This document shows, one piece after another, positions 8,134-15,929 of a stretch of DNA of 38,517 nucleotides. A model generated the notes under the pieces. That model worked only from the letters and a program-made list of their open reading frames with translations, was not told where the DNA came from and ran no database searches. Source of the stretch: Acidobacteriaceae bacterium (lineage in GTDB: Bacteria > Acidobacteriota > Terriglobia > Terriglobales > Acidobacteriaceae); the NCBI GenBank assembly GCA_003132445.1, contig PKXU01000155.1, positions 2,230 to 40,746 of the forward strand, read 5' to 3'. A program made the translations under genes and the position numbers. Each line of letters begins with the position of its first letter. The first letter of the stretch is position 1.

Positions 8134-9399
8134 TCAGCGGCTGCGATTTCGGACCGATACTAAATCCGTTACTACCGGAACTCCGTGTGCGATTTTTACG
8201 TGCAGCAGCGCTTCGAAGGGTTTCAGTTCGCTCGGCTTCGACACTTGTAGCCGCTCCAGCAATTGCTTGACCGAGTCTTCCCGGCAAACAAACTCCACCG
8301 CGGCCTGAGTGCCGAAGGTCGTATTCCCGGCAAGAATGAGAATCGAACGCGACGGATCGAGCCCAGGCAACAGGCTGACGATCGCATAATCTTCGGTCGT
8401 GGGCTGATTCGCCGGCGTTCCCAGGAATGTCTTTGGCTCGCCGGGCAGCGGATGCAGGTTCACCACGGCGAGATCGCCTTTGCGAGGCCCGGAGTCGAGT
8501 CGCTGGAAAATAAATTCTTGCGTTCCTGGAACATCGAGTAGCGTGAGATTTTCGGAGGGCGAGCCCACGAAAATAAGGTCGTTATTTTTGGCATCATCCA
8601 GCGAAAACAGCGCGCCCCGTTTAACTCGAATCGGACGATTGAGAAGCGCAAAAACATGGTCAAGTTCGTGGATGGCCAGCACCTCTCCCACGCCCGTATA
8701 GTGGTCCAAAATAAAAGAGCGAGCGTCTGATGACGGGTTGAAGTAGCGCATCCCGGTTTCCGGTCTGCCCACAAAATTGCCATTGCTGAAGATTACCCAG
8801 GGCTGCTGCGGTCCGGTCAGGAAGCGATTCCAGAAAATCTGATAAGCCGCTGGTATGGAAGCGCTGCTCGCGATTTGTATGCGTGTTCTTTGCGACAACA
8901 GAATAGCTGTCGTGGAGAGGGATGCCGCCAGCAAAACCGAAAAAACCGCAAACGTGATTACCATCCCGCGACGGAAAGCAGGAGCCTCTTCTTTCTTTGG
9001 CCCAGGTTCCAAAACAATAGGCGGCGCTGCCTGAATTGCTGTTTTTCCCGCGCGCAGATGAAAAGTAAGGGCGTAAGAACCCTTCGGGATCTCGACCAGA
9101 ATGGGATCGTCGGCACCCTCGTGCGCGTAATACTCGGTGAGTTTTACTCTCAATCGCCCGGCCTGAACGCGCACCGTAGAGTCACTTTGCGGATCGAATC
9201 CAGCGGGTCGACCTAGAACTTCGGTGGCAATCTGGTACTCCTTAAGCGCAACCCCGGGATGATCGAGAGAATGTTCGGCAAGGTACCGAAGCAGTTTGCA
9301 AAGGGATTCGGACGTGTGGAGGCTACGGCTTTTAATAAGTTTATCTATTTGCTGGAAGCATTGTTCCCGACCGAGCACGAAAGAGTGAGTGACAGCCAT
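8134..9399 (-). CDS. Membrane-anchored winged-helix regulator
   Basis: A 421-residue one-pass membrane protein. Residues ~10-112 match the DNA-binding winged-helix domain widespread in Acidobacteriota: LCKLLRYLAEHSL, LKEYQIATEVLGRPAGFDP, VRVQAGRLRVKLTEYY and VEIPKGSYALTF. A single membrane helix lies at about 146-168 (MVITFAVFSVLLAASLSTTA). The C-terminal ~250 residues are extracytoplasmic and end in a conserved-looking domain (DYAIVSLLPGLDPSRSILIL). The layout is ToxR-like, with outside sensing coupled to DNA binding. It is divergent from the TonB-dependent receptor gene, which it probably controls. Its 3' end converges on the TPR gene with a 19-nt gap. Confidence 0.78.
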   Translation of the reverse strand: MAVTHSFVLGREQCFQQIDKLIKSRSLHTSESLCKLLRYLAEHSLDHPGVALKEYQIATEVLGRPAGFDPQSDSTVRVQAGRLRVKLTEYYAHEGADDPILVEIPKGSYALTFHLRAGKTAIQAAPPIVLEPGPKKEEAPAFRRGMVITFAVFSVLLAASLSTTAILLSQRTRIQIASSASIPAAYQIFWNRFLTGPQQPWVIFSNGNFVGRPETGMRYFNPSSDARSFILDHYTGVGEVLAIHELDHVFALLNRPIRVKRGALFSLDDAKNNDLIFVGSPSENLTLLDVPGTQEFIFQRLDSGPRKGDLAVVNLHPLPGEPKTFLGTPANQPTTEDYAIVSLLPGLDPSRSILILAGNTTFGTQAAVEFVCREDSVKQLLERLQVSKPSELKPFEALLHVKIAHGVPVVTDLVSVRNRSR

Positions 9400-9585
9400 A
9401 TCACGTTGAAGTAACGGAACGGTGTATCTTACTGCAACACTGGGACTTTACACCTGTAACGGTATCAAACCTAGTGAAACTTAATCCAGCTAATTGTTTT
9501 GTATTACGACTGCACAGTTCCTAATCACCATCACCATCCTGCATTTCCGGGGCACTTCGGTTTCACAGGTTCTAGGAGGAAGTTC
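9400..9585. promoter_or_regulatory. Divergent promoter region between regulator and receptor
   Basis: This 186-nt spacer must hold promoters for both divergent genes. GTAACGG occurs twice in direct orientation (9411-9417 and 9456-9462, 45 nt apart), a possible regulator site. I could not assign convincing -35/-10 boxes. The receptor ribosome-binding site is at its right end. Confidence 0.4.
9574..9579 (+). promoter_or_regulatory. Ribosome-binding site fixing the receptor start
   Basis: AGGAGG lies 6 nt before the ATG at 9586, whereas the more upstream in-frame start at 9499 has no such site and would place 29 non-signal residues before the signal peptide. Confidence 0.85.
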
Positions 9586-12500
9586 ATGAAAAGGTCAGCG
9601 TGGATCTCAGTGGCTGTGTTCTGTCTCCTGTGCAGTCTATGGGTGCCGAGCGCACTCGCTCAGGCTGTCTATGGCAGCATTTTGGGCACGGTCACCGACC
9701 CCTCCGGGGCAGCCGTTACCGGAGCGAAAGTCACAGTCACGAGCCAGACCAAGAACGTGTCGACCGAGACCACGACGAATGAGAGTGGCAACTATGCAGT
9801 AACACACTTGATTCCCGATGTTTACTCTGTTCGCGTCGAAGGCAGTGGTTTCAAAACCCTCGAATTCAAGAACATTGAAGTGTCCGCGGATACCGGCGCC
9901 AGAGTTGATGGCCAATTCCAAGTAGGTTCCGCTAGTGAGCAGGTAGAAGTGACTGCCGAGGCTGACCAACTTAAGACAGACCGTGCTGACGTATCGGTCG
10001 AGTTCAACGCGCGGGCCGTAGAAGACTTGCCGATTCTGAACCGCAACTTTACTTCCTTCGAACTTCTTTCTCCTGGTACGCAGAAGCTGGTGGGATGGAG
10101 CCACGCCGCCACGGAGAATCCTCAGGGCGGCCAGCAGATTTTTGTGAATGGCCAGACCTTTAGCGGTACGGCGTTCGAACTCGACGGCACCGACAATCAG
10201 GATCCGATTCTCGGCATTATCGTTGTGAATCCCAATCTGGATGCAATCCAAGAGACCAAAGTCACGCTCGGCAACTTCGACGCCGAGTTCGGCAAGGCCG
10301 TCGCAGGCGTCGTAACCGTGCAGACGAAGTCAGGAAGCAACGAAATTCACGGCAGTGGCTTCTGGTTCCGGCGCACCGACGCAACCGCCGCCCGCGATCC
10401 TTTCACGCAGTTTAATCCAGATCCGGTCACCGGCCGATTGATCCCATCTTCTCGGTGGCAACAGTTCGGAGCCACCCTCGGCGGCCCGATCATCAAGAAC
10501 AAGCTATTTTATTTCGCTGACTTCCAGCTGACTCGCCAGAAAAATGGCGTCAGTAACCTAGAAACGATTCCCACCGCCCTGCTGGAGCACACGTGCGTCG
10601 CTGGTGGAACGAATTGCGACTTCAGCAGCTACGCCGCCAATATCGGCAACGGGGTCGCAGGAGATCCGTCCAACTTCCTTTACGACCCCTCGACCGGTAA
10701 TTCGAATGGCTCCGACCGCTTGGCTTTTTGCGGTAGCAGTGCACCGTTTATTCCCGTGGGTCCCGCCACTAGCGCAAATTACCTGAACATAAATAAGGCG
10801 GCATGCGCCACTCCGTTCCAGATTCCAGTCACCAGCATGTCGGCGGCGTCACTGAGCATGCTGGCGGCCTTTCCGACTCCGACAAATGGCAATTCAACCA
10901 CGAATTTTGTGGGCGCCGGTTCCGGTCCTTACAACCAAAACAGTTTTGATACTCGAATTGACTACGCCATGCGTCCGACGATCAATGTGTTCGGGCGCTT
11001 CAGCCTGAATTACTTCGCGCTCTCGGGAAAGCCTAGCTTAGGCGCGGTGGGTGGCATCGGATATGGGCCCGGCGGGTTGGCAGGCAGTTCGAATGTTCAC
11101 AACTACAGCTTGGCGAGCGGCGTAACCAAGACTTTCAGCTCGACGCTGCTGGGAGATTTCCGCTTCGGTTACTTCCAGTACAATCCGCTCACGCAAAAGC
11201 CGGATGCTGGCGTGACAGCCATGACGAATTTCGGCATTCCTGGCGCCAACACCAATGCCATCACCTCTGGCCTCGGCGAATTCGATATGGATGGAACCGG
11301 GTCGAACTTCGGCGACGGCTTGGGTGTTGCCCGCTGCAATTGCCCGCTGATCGAGCGCGAACGCAATTTCCAGTGGGTCGGCAACATGACGAAAATGCAC
11401 GGCAACCACCAGTTCAAGTTTGGCGCGGACTTCCGTTATGCCCGCAATCTGCGTGTACCGAGTGACTCTAACCGCGCAGGCGTTTATGCCTTCAGCCATT
11501 TGAACACTTCCGGCGGCGTGCAGGACGGGTCAACCGGGCTCAGTACAGGACAAGGTGGATTGGATTTCGCCTCATTCATGCTGGGCGACGTGACTCAGCT
11601 TAGCCGCTACGTCGCGACCAGTACGACGGCTGCGGAGCGGCAACACCGGATGTTCTATTACGGACAAGACACCTGGCGGGTCACTCCCAAGCTCACCTTG
11701 AATTACGGTTTGCGCTGGGAAGTCTATTTCCCCGAGTACGTCAACGGTAAGGACCAAGGCGGATTCGCCAACATCTCGCAGGGTGAGATCCGGGTTGCGG
11801 GTGAGGGCGGGATCGGCCTGAATGGCAATATCAATAACGATTGGCACTACTTCGCGCCTCGCGTCGGCGTGGCTTACCAGTTCAGTACGAAGACGGTAGT
11901 TCGTATGGGATATGGACGAAGCTATGATATGGGGGTTTTTGGTTCCAATTTCGGTCACGCGGTCACGCAAAACCTGCCGGTTCTTGCTGCCCAGTTGGTT
12001 CAGGGGCCGACCAGCAATTACGATACGGCGTTCCGTTTGGATAGCGGACCTCCGGCGTATGCCTTTCCCACAATTCCGTCCAATGGACTGCTGCCGCTGG
12101 CGGGCGTCCAATGCTATCAGGTTGGCGGAAATTGCATTCAGCCGCACATTCGTCCAACCTTCCAGCGCCTTCCAGAGTTGGACTCCTGGAATGCGACCGT
12201 ACAGCGCCAGTTGACCGGCACGTTGACCCTGGAAGTAGCTTATATCGGCAACAAGGGAAGCCATGGGTTCGCCGGCGACGGCAACACCTATAACATCAAT
12301 AACCCGTCGATCGTTGGATACGGCACCATCCCGCAGGTCGAGCGTCGTCCCTACTACAACGCTTTCACTTATACCGGCTACGCCGACCCGACAAACGTCG
12401 CAATTCCCGGTGTGGCTAGCATCGTTCCTGGCGTTTTACAGTGTTGCTCCACCGATCAGGGCAACTATCTGGGCAACGATGCGAGCAGTATCTACAACGC

Positions 12501-13272
12501 GTTACAGATGAAAGCAGACAAACGCTTCGCCCACGGTTTGCAGTTCCTGACGCATTACACTTACGCGCGCGCCGACAGGTACGATTCCAACTATTACAAC
12601 ATTAGCCATGCCGTCGCCTGGGGACCGTCCGATGAGGTCCGCCGCAATGTTTGGGTTACGAGCTTGGTCTACGAGTTGCCGTTCGGCAAGGGCAAGGGCT
12701 TCGCCGGCAATTCGGGCAGAGCCGAAGATCTGATTATCGGCGGCTGGCAGATTGCCGGCACCACGAATTGGAGCAGCGGCCTGCCTTGGACGCCCAGCTT
12801 CGCCGAGTGCGGCGGTGAGGAAGATGTGGGCATTTGCCGTCCCGATCGTGGCACCCAGTCGTTCCATAAGGGTGCGGGTTCACTGCAGCATCCGGCCAAT
12901 GGCGGCCCCTATGTTCAGTTCTTCACGCCGGTAGCGAATATCACCACTACCAGCAGCGGCCCATTCCTTGATCCAGGAGTTGGACATTTAGGGAACTATG
13001 GCGTGAACAGCCTTATAGGTCCCAGCGGTTTTTGGGCAGATGCGACGCTCATGAAGAATTTCTCGGTCACAGAGCGCGTCAAAGCACAATTCCGCATGGA
13101 TGCATTCAATGTGTTCAATCATCCGGTGTTGGGCTTTAACGCCAATCAGGGAAACCTTTGCATTGATTGCGGTGGTAACGCTGGCCAGGTCACCGACATC
13201 GAAGCCGACTCTTCTCCGGGTTCCACTACTGGCATGCGTCAACTCGAGTTCGCGTTGAAGTTAATCTTCTAG
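9586..13272 (+). CDS. Oar-like TonB-dependent receptor with carboxypeptidase-regulatory domain
   Basis: An outer-membrane transporter of 1228 residues from the start fixed by AGGAGG. It has a signal peptide (AVFCLLCSLWVPSALA, cleavage near 25) and then a carboxypeptidase-regulatory-like beta sandwich (GSILGTVTDPSGAAVTGAKV, residues ~29-115). A plug domain with VEDLPILNRNF and ELDGTDNQDPI follows, then a long beta-barrel with repeated aromatic-ended strands (FGATLGGPIIKNKLFYFADF, LTLNYGLRWEVY). It ends in Phe (LEFALKLIF), as expected for insertion by the Bam machinery. This architecture is strongly expanded in Acidobacteriota, where such receptors are thought to import oligosaccharides or peptides. 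Neighbours (membrane regulator, PfkB kinase) suggest a sugar substrate; this is inference. TonB/ExbBD are not in the window. Confidence 0.9.
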   Translation: MKRSAWISVAVFCLLCSLWVPSALAQAVYGSILGTVTDPSGAAVTGAKVTVTSQTKNVSTETTTNESGNYAVTHLIPDVYSVRVEGSGFKTLEFKNIEVSADTGARVDGQFQVGSASEQVEVTAEADQLKTDRADVSVEFNARAVEDLPILNRNFTSFELLSPGTQKLVGWSHAATENPQGGQQIFVNGQTFSGTAFELDGTDNQDPILGIIVVNPNLDAIQETKVTLGNFDAEFGKAVAGVVTVQTKSGSNEIHGSGFWFRRTDATAARDPFTQFNPDPVTGRLIPSSRWQQFGATLGGPIIKNKLFYFADFQLTRQKNGVSNLETIPTALLEHTCVAGGTNCDFSSYAANIGNGVAGDPSNFLYDPSTGNSNGSDRLAFCGSSAPFIPVGPATSANYLNINKAACATPFQIPVTSMSAASLSMLAAFPTPTNGNSTTNFVGAGSGPYNQNSFDTRIDYAMRPTINVFGRFSLNYFALSGKPSLGAVGGIGYGPGGLAGSSNVHNYSLASGVTKTFSSTLLGDFRFGYFQYNPLTQKPDAGVTAMTNFGIPGANTNAITSGLGEFDMDGTGSNFGDGLGVARCNCPLIERERNFQWVGNMTKMHGNHQFKFGADFRYARNLRVPSDSNRAGVYAFSHLNTSGGVQDGSTGLSTGQGGLDFASFMLGDVTQLSRYVATSTTAAERQHRMFYYGQDTWRVTPKLTLNYGLRWEVYFPEYVNGKDQGGFANISQGEIRVAGEGGIGLNGNINNDWHYFAPRVGVAYQFSTKTVVRMGYGRSYDMGVFGSNFGHAVTQNLPVLAAQLVQGPTSNYDTAFRLDSGPPAYAFPTIPSNGLLPLAGVQCYQVGGNCIQPHIRPTFQRLPELDSWNATVQRQLTGTLTLEVAYIGNKGSHGFAGDGNTYNINNPSIVGYGTIPQVERRPYYNAFTYTGYADPTNVAIPGVASIVPGVLQCCSTDQGNYLGNDASSIYNALQMKADKRFAHGLQFLTHYTYARADRYDSNYYNISHAVAWGPSDEVRRNVWVTSLVYELPFGKGKGFAGNSGRAEDLIIGGWQIAGTTNWSSGLPWTPSFAECGGEEDVGICRPDRGTQSFHKGAGSLQHPANGGPYVQFFTPVANITTTSSGPFLDPGVGHLGNYGVNSLIGPSGFWADATLMKNFSVTERVKAQFRMDAFNVFNHPVLGFNANQGNLCIDCGGNAGQVTDIEADSSPGSTTGMRQLEFALKLIF

Positions 13273-13294
13273 ACACACGACGAAGTAAACTCGC

Positions 13295-13325
13295 AGAGGG
13301 ATTCCTTCGGGAGTCCCTCTTTTTA
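13295..13325 (+). terminator. Intrinsic terminator after the receptor gene
   Basis: An 11-bp stem (AGAGGGATTCC paired with GGGAGTCCCTCT, including one G-T pair) closes a UUCG tetraloop with a C-G closing pair and runs directly into TTTTTAT. It lies 22 nt after the receptor stop, so the PfkB gene is probably transcribed separately. Confidence 0.9.
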
Positions 13326-13384
13326 TCTCCGCTGATGCCCTGCATCGAAACACACAAAAGCGTAAACGATTCCGGAATACGGCC

Positions 13385-14284
13385 ATGAAAAAAAAAGTCG
13401 TAGGGCTCGGCGAAGTTCTCTGGGATCATCTGCCGGAACGCACCTGCCTGGGTGGCGCGCCGGCAAACTTCGCCTACATTACGACGCTCATGGGAGATGA
13501 GGGAATCGTGGCCAGCCGCGTCGGTGAGGATTCTCCCGGGTTGGAAGCCCTGCGTCGCATGGAGGAACTCGGGCTCAACATTGATCATGTGCAGACGGAC
13601 CGTCAGCGTTCCACGGGAAGCGTAAAAGTCGAACTCGACGGCAACGGGCTGGCGCGATTTGAGATCGCGCATCCGGTTGCGTGGGATGCCTTCGCGTGGA
13701 CGCCGGATTGGCAGCATCTTGCGGAAAAAGCGGACGCGGTTTGTTTTGGTTCGCTGGCCCAACGATCGGAAGAAAGCCGCGCCACGATTCTAAAATTTCT
13801 GAAAGGCGCATCGCCCGGGACAACGAGAATTTTCGACGTCAACCTCAGACAGTTTTACTATTCGCAAGAAGTGCTTGCGGAATCAATGAAGCGCGCCGAC
13901 ATTGTTAAGCTCAATGACGAGGAACTGCCAAAGATCATGAGCTTGCATAAAGCTCCGCACAAAGATGAATTTTCTTCGGCGCAATGGCTGGCCCAGACCT
14001 ACGACCTGAAGTTAGTCTGCGTTACGCGAGGCGCGCGCGGCAGTTTGTTAGTGCGCGGCAATGAGTCAAGCCAGCATCCCGGGTTTCGGATTCGCGTAGC
14101 CGATACCGTGGGGTCTGGAGACGCTTTTACCGCCGGCCTGATTCACGAATATTTGCACGGTGCGTCGCTCGATCTGATGAACGAAGTGGCTAATCTTGTC
14201 GGCGCCTGGGTAGCCAGCGAAGTGGGCGCCATGCCTTCACCGAAGCGCGGCGCTTTGGAGCATTCGCTGGCCGAGATTCGTTGA
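13385..14284 (+). CDS. PfkB-family carbohydrate kinase (fructokinase-like)
   Basis: A 299-residue ribokinase-fold sugar kinase that transfers phosphate from ATP to a cytoplasmic sugar. The substrate-side signature CLGGAPANFAY is at 21-31. The second PfkB signature DTVGSGDAFTAG is at 240-251, with Asp246 the expected catalytic base next to the anion hole. VNLRQFYY (~152) and VKLNDEE (~174) match fructokinase-type members better than ribokinase; fructose is the best guess, not established. The gene opens with a run of nine A after ATG, a slippery tract. The strong terminator upstream separates it from the receptor gene, but colocalisation suggests a sugar utilisation module. Confidence 0.85.
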   Translation: MKKKVVGLGEVLWDHLPERTCLGGAPANFAYITTLMGDEGIVASRVGEDSPGLEALRRMEELGLNIDHVQTDRQRSTGSVKVELDGNGLARFEIAHPVAWDAFAWTPDWQHLAEKADAVCFGSLAQRSEESRATILKFLKGASPGTTRIFDVNLRQFYYSQEVLAESMKRADIVKLNDEELPKIMSLHKAPHKDEFSSAQWLAQTYDLKLVCVTRGARGSLLVRGNESSQHPGFRIRVADTVGSGDAFTAGLIHEYLHGASLDLMNEVANLVGAWVASEVGAMPSPKRGALEHSLAEIR

Positions 14285-14365
14285 GGAAAAGCGCGCGACC
14301 GATTCACACGCCTCACTGACGCTGAACCCTTCGATCCAGACAGAATCGTAGTAAATAACCCTTAT

Positions 14366-15400
14366 TTACGAAGCAGCCGTTACTGCCGCCGGCAGGCTGG
14401 CAGTCTGCCGCAGCGGTTCGGCTAGAGCGCGCATGACTTTGCCGAATCCCGCGAAATCGAGGGATTGAGCGCCATCCGAAAGCGCGCGCTCCGGACAAGG
14501 ATGCACTTCGATGATCAGGCCGTCTGCTCCTACAGCCACCGCTGCTCGAGAAACCGCTGCAATCAGGCTCTGCTTGCCGGTTCCGTGAGACGGGTCGGCA
14601 ATCACCGGCAGATGCGACAAATCGCGGGCCAATGCGACTGCGGCCAAGTCGATCGTGTTGCGCATCTCAGTTTCAAAAGTCTTGATGCCCCGTTCGCACA
14701 GCACGACCTGTTGATTGCCTCCGGATAATAAATACTCGGCCGCGAGCAGCCATTCTTTCACGGTGGCGGAGGGGCCGCGCTTCAGCAGAATCGGTTTGTT
14801 AACGGTCGCGAGCCGGCGCAGCAGCGCGAAATTCTGCATGTTTCGCGCTCCCACTTGCAGCATATCGACGTGCTCGCAAATCACATCGACATCCTCCGTG
14901 CTCATCACCTCGGTGACGACAGGAAGCCCGGTTTCCTCACGGGCCTCGCGTAAAATCTTGAGCGCTTCCAGCCCGAGGCCCTGAAAGTCATACGGAGAAG
15001 TGCGCGGCTTGTAAGCACCGCCGCGCAGCATGGCCGCGCCGGCTCGCTTTACAGCGTGCGCCGTGTCCAGCAACTGCGTGCGCGACTCCACGGAACACGG
15101 GCCCGCGATCACGACTACTTCAGGTCCGCCGATGGCGACACCATTTATCTTCACCACTGTCCGCTCAGGGCGTACCTGACGGCTGACCAGCTTGAACGGC
15201 TGGGCGATGGCGACCACATTGTCCACGCCAGGAGCCACTTGAAGCGCCTCGATCTCGTGGCGGCGTCCGCTGCCCACGGCGGCAACGATGGTGCGCTCGG
15301 TGCCGCGCGTCACGTGCGGTTGGTAGCCGGCTTCGCGGATGCGCTCAATAATGTGGTTGATTTCCTGCTCCGTGGCTTTTTCTGACATGTTGACAATCAT
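14366..15400 (-). CDS. aroF: DAHP synthase, type I-beta with N-terminal regulatory domain
   Basis: 3-deoxy-7-phosphoheptulonate synthase, which condenses phosphoenolpyruvate and erythrose 4-phosphate as the first step of the shikimate pathway. From the ATG at 15400 it has 344 residues. Residues 1-~75 form a ferredoxin/ACT-like domain like the one that senses Tyr and Phe in the Thermotoga enzyme. The catalytic barrel follows with [43 protein letters not shown] and ADPSHGTGK (substrate and metal ligands). An AAAGGAG site lies 10 nt before the ATG. A longer frame starting at 15451 runs through a terminator-like hairpin and is rejected. Upstream is a leader peptide with an aromatic cluster, so expression is probably attenuated in addition to any enzyme feedback. 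Confidence 0.93.
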   Translation of the reverse strand: MIVNMSEKATEQEINHIIERIREAGYQPHVTRGTERTIVAAVGSGRRHEIEALQVAPGVDNVVAIAQPFKLVSRQVRPERTVVKINGVAIGGPEVVVIAGPCSVESRTQLLDTAHAVKRAGAAMLRGGAYKPRTSPYDFQGLGLEALKILREAREETGLPVVTEVMSTEDVDVICEHVDMLQVGARNMQNFALLRRLATVNKPILLKRGPSATVKEWLLAAEYLLSGGNQQVVLCERGIKTFETEMRNTIDLAAVALARDLSHLPVIADPSHGTGKQSLIAAVSRAAVAVGADGLIIEVHPCPERALSDGAQSLDFAGFGKVMRALAEPLRQTASLPAAVTAAS

Positions 15401-15424
15401 CGGGCTGGAACTCCTTTCTTGTTT

Positions 15425-15464
15425 TCCTAGAAAGCCAAAAGCCGCGATCACTGGATCGCGGCTT
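15425..15464 (-). terminator. Attenuator-like terminator in the aroF leader
   Basis: On the minus strand AAGCCGCGATC and GATCGCGGCTT pair perfectly (11 bp) around the 4-nt loop CAGT. The strand then continues TTTTGGCTTTC. It sits between the leader peptide stop and the aroF ribosome-binding site, so it can only serve to stop transcription before aroF. Confidence 0.8.
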
Positions 15465-15530
15465 GCGGTTGAAGCTTGTTCAGGTTGCCGTTAGTGGCTC
15501 AACCTCACTCCAAGCTGCCCCGGAGCCGCT
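15458..15530 (-). promoter_or_regulatory. Predicted antiterminator of the aroF leader RNA
   Basis: In the leader RNA, GCGGCT (15529-15524, just after the aromatic codons) can pair with AGCCGC (15463-15458), the 5' arm of the terminator. This helix would enclose AGCTTG/CAAGCT (15515-15510 with 15478-15473) and AGGTTG/CAACCT (15505-15500 with 15487-15482). The fold excludes the terminator. Each 5' strand lies within the leader peptide coding region and would be masked by a ribosome running to the stop codon. Drawn by eye, no energies computed. Confidence 0.5.
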
Positions 15531-15586
15531 TTCCCTGGAAACCAGAAGTAAGCGGTAAGTGCGGCGCCTGGATTAAATCGTGTCAT
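15491..15586 (-). CDS. aroF leader peptide with Tyr-Phe-Trp-Phe cluster
   Basis: A 31-codon ORF beginning MTRFNPGAAL and ending RLSH, with the run Ala-Tyr-Phe-Trp-Phe-Pro at codons 12-17 (TAC TTC TGG TTT at 15550-15539). Three different aromatic residues in four codons, directly upstream of a terminator and of the first shikimate-pathway gene, is the hallmark of a ribosome-mediated attenuator. The stop (15493-15491) is followed 26 nt later by the terminator stem. The start has no clear Shine-Dalgarno site, so translation may be weak or leaderless. The product itself is presumably only a sensor. Confidence 0.7.
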   Translation of the reverse strand: MTRFNPGAALTAYFWFPGKAAPGQLGVRLSH

Positions 15587-15637
15587 AAGATTTCTATCGC
15601 AATATGAATTGGACGAAGTGGTCCTGTAGGGAATCTC

Positions 15638-15802
15638 CTACTGAATTGAGCTGGCTACGTTGGAGAAGGCGTTGTTGGCGTTCGATCCGATTAAGCGAAC
15701 CGTGCCCACGACTAAAACCAGAATCACCGCCAACATGACCGCGTATTCGGCAATGTCCTGTCCCGCATCTTCCGTCCAAAGCTGATGAATCAATTTATAC
15801 AT
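15638..15802 (-). CDS. Flp/Fap-type IVb pilin prepilin
   Basis: A 54-residue class IVb pilin. A short charged leader (MYKLIHQLWTEDAG) is followed by the prepilin peptidase site, Gly then QDIAEYAVMLAVILVLV; the +5 Glu and +6 Tyr of the Flp family are both present, and the hydrophobic helix drives assembly. GGAGGAG lies a few nt before the ATG at 15802. A longer frame to 15871 is ignored. No tad/cpa assembly genes are in the window, so this is an orphan pilin relying on a locus elsewhere. Confidence 0.87.
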   Translation of the reverse strand: MYKLIHQLWTEDAGQDIAEYAVMLAVILVLVVGTVRLIGSNANNAFSNVASSIQ

Positions 15803-15869
15803 TTGCTCTCCTCCAGACCACCCGTCATTTTGTTGAGAGAGAAAGACTGAACTGAATCTCGGTGCCAAC

Positions 15870-15899
15870 ATGATGCACGCGTTGTGAGCTTCTTGTCAA
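15870..15899 (-). promoter_or_regulatory. Putative promoter of the Flp pilin gene
   Basis: On the minus strand a consensus -35 TTGACA (15899-15894) is followed after 18 nt by CATCAT (15875-15870, 4 of 6 matches to TATAAT). This would give a 5' leader of about 60 nt before the pilin ATG. Confidence 0.5.
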
Positions 15900-15929
15900 T
15901 GCGCGTTTTGCGATTTTTCACAGCTAAAC

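Noticed and set aside
9499..9585. Upstream start of the receptor with a His run (NHHHHP)
   Set aside because: The AGGAGG site and signal peptide place the start at 9586; the His codons are untranslated leader.
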